A stretch of 64,000 bases of DNA from Pterobdella sp. o SKG-2022. Taxonomy: Eukaryota > Annelida > Clitellata > Hirudinida > Piscicolidae. The position numbers and the translations under genes are program-made. The notes beneath the pieces were generated by a model. The model saw nothing but the letters and a program-made list of their open reading frames with translations. It was not told the origin of the DNA and ran no database searches. The stretch lies in the NCBI GenBank assembly GCA_964035795.1, contig OZ038321.1, positions 18,913,209 through 18,977,208 of the forward strand. Direction: 5' to 3'. This document shows positions 61,321-64,000 of the stretch, piece after piece (within the stretch, counting starts at the first letter, position 1; the number at the start of each line of letters is the position of its first letter).

Positions 61321-61589
61321 GGTAACAAAATAAAATAAACAAATCAACAACGACTTCAGAAATTTTTCGATAGTCCAAACTGAACTCTGTTTCTTTACAT
61401 TCAACATGCGTTTAAACTTTGGTTTACCTATTACTAACTTTTTATTTCATAAAACACTCACTTCCCTCAAAACACAACTCAGTACCAAACGAAATAAGGT
61501 CAAAGATAAAAAGGATCTTAACTCAAAACCAATGCCAACATTGAATCTGATTATTGTAACGTTCCAGTTCTAAATATATCTTTTTTTCG

Positions 61590-62400
61590 AACTTGGATAC
61601 TTCGTTTCTGAAACATGATTTAAACCACTGCTTCATTAACAAACACATGTCAGTGAAGAAGGAATTAGTAAGTGAACTGAATGCAGCAGCCAGGGCAATT
61701 CTTTGCTACGGCCAAAACACTTTAAGTGGCTTCACTCCAAGATATTACTTGTGTAAGTTTGAAGTTAATATCTATAATTGATCAGACTAACACCTGTTAT
61801 TACAATGTAGCTAGGGTTTTAGCTGAGTGTTTAAAACCGTTAGCAGACAACGAATTTACATCCAGATGTTTCTAAAGACCCTTAGCAGCATTCCTCCCAA
61901 GTGGGAAAGATTTCAGCTACGATGTGGAATCGCTGTTCACAAATGTGTCGACTAATAAGACCACAAAGGACATCTGCAAGCAAATCTATCTAAACAAGAA
62001 ACTAACCCTTATGTGCAACCAACCAATTTTAGTTATATAGCTGGAGAAAGTTAACACAGAACGTCTTTTTAGCCTTTTTAGCCTCTACAAGCAGATTGAT
62101 GGTATCAGTTGTTTTCTTGGGGCGTTTCCTAAATGACATGGAAGAGAAGTTGGTGGCACCAACTTCTCCGATTTTCTACATTAGATATGTAGACGACACT
62201 TTTGTATGCAAAAAGAAAAATTTAAAAGATACACTCTTTACGGCTTTGAACGCGTTCCATCCCAACATCAAACTGACGATAGATTAGAACCCTTCTAGTT
62301 TCCTGGATATCCAACTGCTAAACAAGGTAGGTTCCTATAGACTTCAAGTCGTAAATAATTCTAGTAAGCTACCCTTTCATTTTTCACCCCAGCTGCCATA
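61590..62400 (+). mobile_element. Penelope-like element RT relic
   Basis: Plus-strand pieces in order: KKELVSELNAAARAIL (about 61654), FSYDVESLFTNVSTNKTTKD (about 61912-61971), KQID..SVVFLGRFLNDMEEKL (about 62090-62150), PIFYIRYVDDTFVCKKK (about 62167-62217), NAFHPNIKLTID, then PSSFLDIQLLNKVGSYRLQV. [F/Y]DVxSLFTNVP and F.RYVDDTF followed by FLD are the motif A, motif C and downstream marks of Penelope-like reverse transcriptases. Motif B (GVSMGSPLGP) has been destroyed. Stops and indels make it inactive. No GIY-YIG endonuclease is recognised downstream. Confidence 0.75.
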
Positions 62401-62739
62401 CAGTACAAGACAAGTATCAAAAGAATCAAGTCTTGTCTCATATTATGATGTGCTTTCTCGTGGTTAAGCCGGTTATGAATTTGGTACCGAGTTTTTCAGA
62501 AGCTTAGGATGACCAAAACCTGATTTTTCTGACTCCTTTCTAGCACGTTTTTTCATATAGCACTTTTTTCCACCGGAATTACCGTTGTTTTCACCTTCCA
62601 TAACCTGGATAATTCTCAGACCACTTCTTGCTATTTTTCTTTTTCTTCTTTTCTTTTATTTCTGTTCGAATATCTTCCGATATAGCTATGTCTATAATAT
62701 AACAGTATTTTAGTTTTTTCTTTATGACAACTATGTCTA

Positions 62740-63400
62740 GCCTTGATTAAGCGTTTCCCACAACAGCTTCCATTTTGTGCTCATACCAATGTTTCGAATG
62801 TGAAAGATTGTTTGTTTTCAAGATGCTCCAATTAACCGCTGTTACGACTTTATCATGTCTTTTTTTGAATTCTTTTTTTGCCAACTTGCTACATTCGCTA
62901 ACTAAATGATTTATGGCTTCATCTTTTTCTTTGCCCATCTGACACTTGGCTGATTCTCTACTGTGTTCGATTTTTGATTTTCGGTAGCAAGTTCCAAAAG
63001 CTTGATTTTGAGCTGCTATAAGCAGACTTTCTCTTTGGAGTTTTAGACATCCTCTTTTGAGCTATTGCCAACTTTTTTTGAATTGAAATCCTCAACTTGC
63101 TTTTTAAATTGTCCAGCCTTATTTGTCCATTTTCTTTTTTATCTTCTTTCTGTTATACTTTAAATTCGGATTTGGAACATTCCCTTCTAATCTTTAAGTA
63201 TTTCTTAATTGATGACTTTATTTCATTTGAATTTTTCAAAGTATATGATTTGATGCTACGTCCTTCGTATGCTATGTAATCTGTCTACATCAGCTTTTGG
63301 GTGCAAATCTTTATATGCTGTCATCATCTTCCTAGTTTTGCGGTCGATTTTTTCGAGTATTTGTTTAGTCCAATTAATTATTTCAGCATTATAGCTTGAA
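62740..63400 (-). mobile_element. LINE C-terminal domain relic
   Basis: Minus-strand frames read IINWTKQILEKIDRKTRKMM then YKDLHPKADVDRL (about 63395-63280), later IAAQNQAFGTCYRKSKIEHS (about 63020-62960) and an intact 63-codon ORF, MGKEKDEAINHLVSECSKLA, KKEFKKRHDKVVTAVNWSIL, KHWYEH. The pattern DRKTRK...LHP..DVDRLY, then C....E...H.VSEC..LA..EYKRRHD.V, then WYEH is the familiar C terminus of one group of animal LINE polyproteins. The copy is degraded. Confidence 0.72.
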
Positions 63401-63444
63401 AAATTCTTTTAATATTCACTTCTCTCAATGTTTTTGTTCCTTTT

Positions 63445-64000
63445 TTTAAAACACTTTTTTGAGTTGTAGTTGTTACTTTTCTTGTGGATATGAAAGCCTA
63501 CTTATTAGCAGTTGTCTTTGTTTTCAATTCGTTTTAATCATGATTTTTAAACTTCTCTTATTCAAATGATTAGAATTTTATTTTTTCCATATGTATTTGA
63601 TATAAAAACATAATTTTATGTCACTTTTCTTCTTATTCGTAGTAATAAAAACATTTAGGTTAATGATTTTAATATACAAAAGTATAATTTTGCTTATTAA
63701 ACTTGAATGATTTCAACCACTCACCTTATATGCCATGAAATTTTAGTCATCAGCTGCGAAATTTTGTTGTTTATACATACATCTTATTTTATACATTCAT
63801 ACATCTTAACACACCTTTCAATAATGTTAAATTTGTTCCCTCAAATAGACCAGCAACACAAACAATAATTGTACACAACAATTTTTGTATTTATTTCACA
63901 ATGGTTTCAATAACAATTTTTTCCTACAAGCAGAATGATATGCTGTTTAACACTTTTTTGTAACGTCAAAATAAAAACTACTTTTTATATAAAGTTGCAT
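63445..64000. other. No gene seen
   Basis: AT-rich DNA to the window end; nothing supported. Confidence 0.5.

Overview
This is an AT-rich nuclear window from an animal. The evidence is split genes with short GT-AG introns, mitochondrial ribosomal protein genes of animal type, a claudin-superfamily membrane protein, an IAP-type BIR+RING protein, two genes tied to motile cilia, several clades of non-LTR retrotransposon, a Penelope-like relic and a tRNA-derived SINE family. The conserved proteins are all divergent from the vertebrate versions I know, so a fast-evolving invertebrate lineage is likely. I cannot name the phylum.

Layout. 1-8 kb: two intronless lysine-rich ORFs on the minus strand that I do not recognise, in otherwise empty DNA. 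8.6-18.6 kb, minus: a complete outer dynein arm docking gene, ODAD2 (ARMC4), which I could assemble as 20 exons with every splice phase agreeing. 18.95-25.9 kb, plus: a 12-13 exon MDH1B-like gene, head to head with ODAD2 across 305 bp. One of its introns holds a non-LTR retrotransposon, a 200-N gap and an (AT)n tract. 26.2-30.4 kb, minus: an RPUSD2-like pseudouridine synthase, tail to tail with MDH1B. 31-43 kb: a retrotransposon graveyard with an endonuclease fragment and several CR1/L2-like reverse transcriptase ends; one unrecognised two-exon gene (39.7-41.2 kb) lies in it. 44-55.5 kb: a compact gene cluster of a small IAP, MRPS10, a claudin-like four-TM protein with a coiled-coil tail (minus), an unrecognised Lys/Asn-rich gene and MRPL12. 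This cluster is broken by a perfect (AGT)n array of about 1.58 kb. 56-64 kb: no host gene seen; dispersed repeats, a 50-bp-arm hairpin, a G-rich tract, a SINE, a Penelope-like relic and LINE ends.

How the genes relate. ODAD2 docks outer dynein arms in motile cilia, and MDH1B is a ciliary/sperm-associated relative of malate dehydrogenase. Their shared short intergenic region contains a forkhead-type site, so joint expression in ciliated cells is a reasonable inference. MRPS10 and MRPL12 serve the mitochondrial ribosome, and RPUSD2 modifies RNA. The rest of the window is shaped mainly by retroelement insertion and decay. No prokaryotic or viral defence system and no CRISPR array is present. Exon joins were worked out by eye from frame and homology and have no transcript support.
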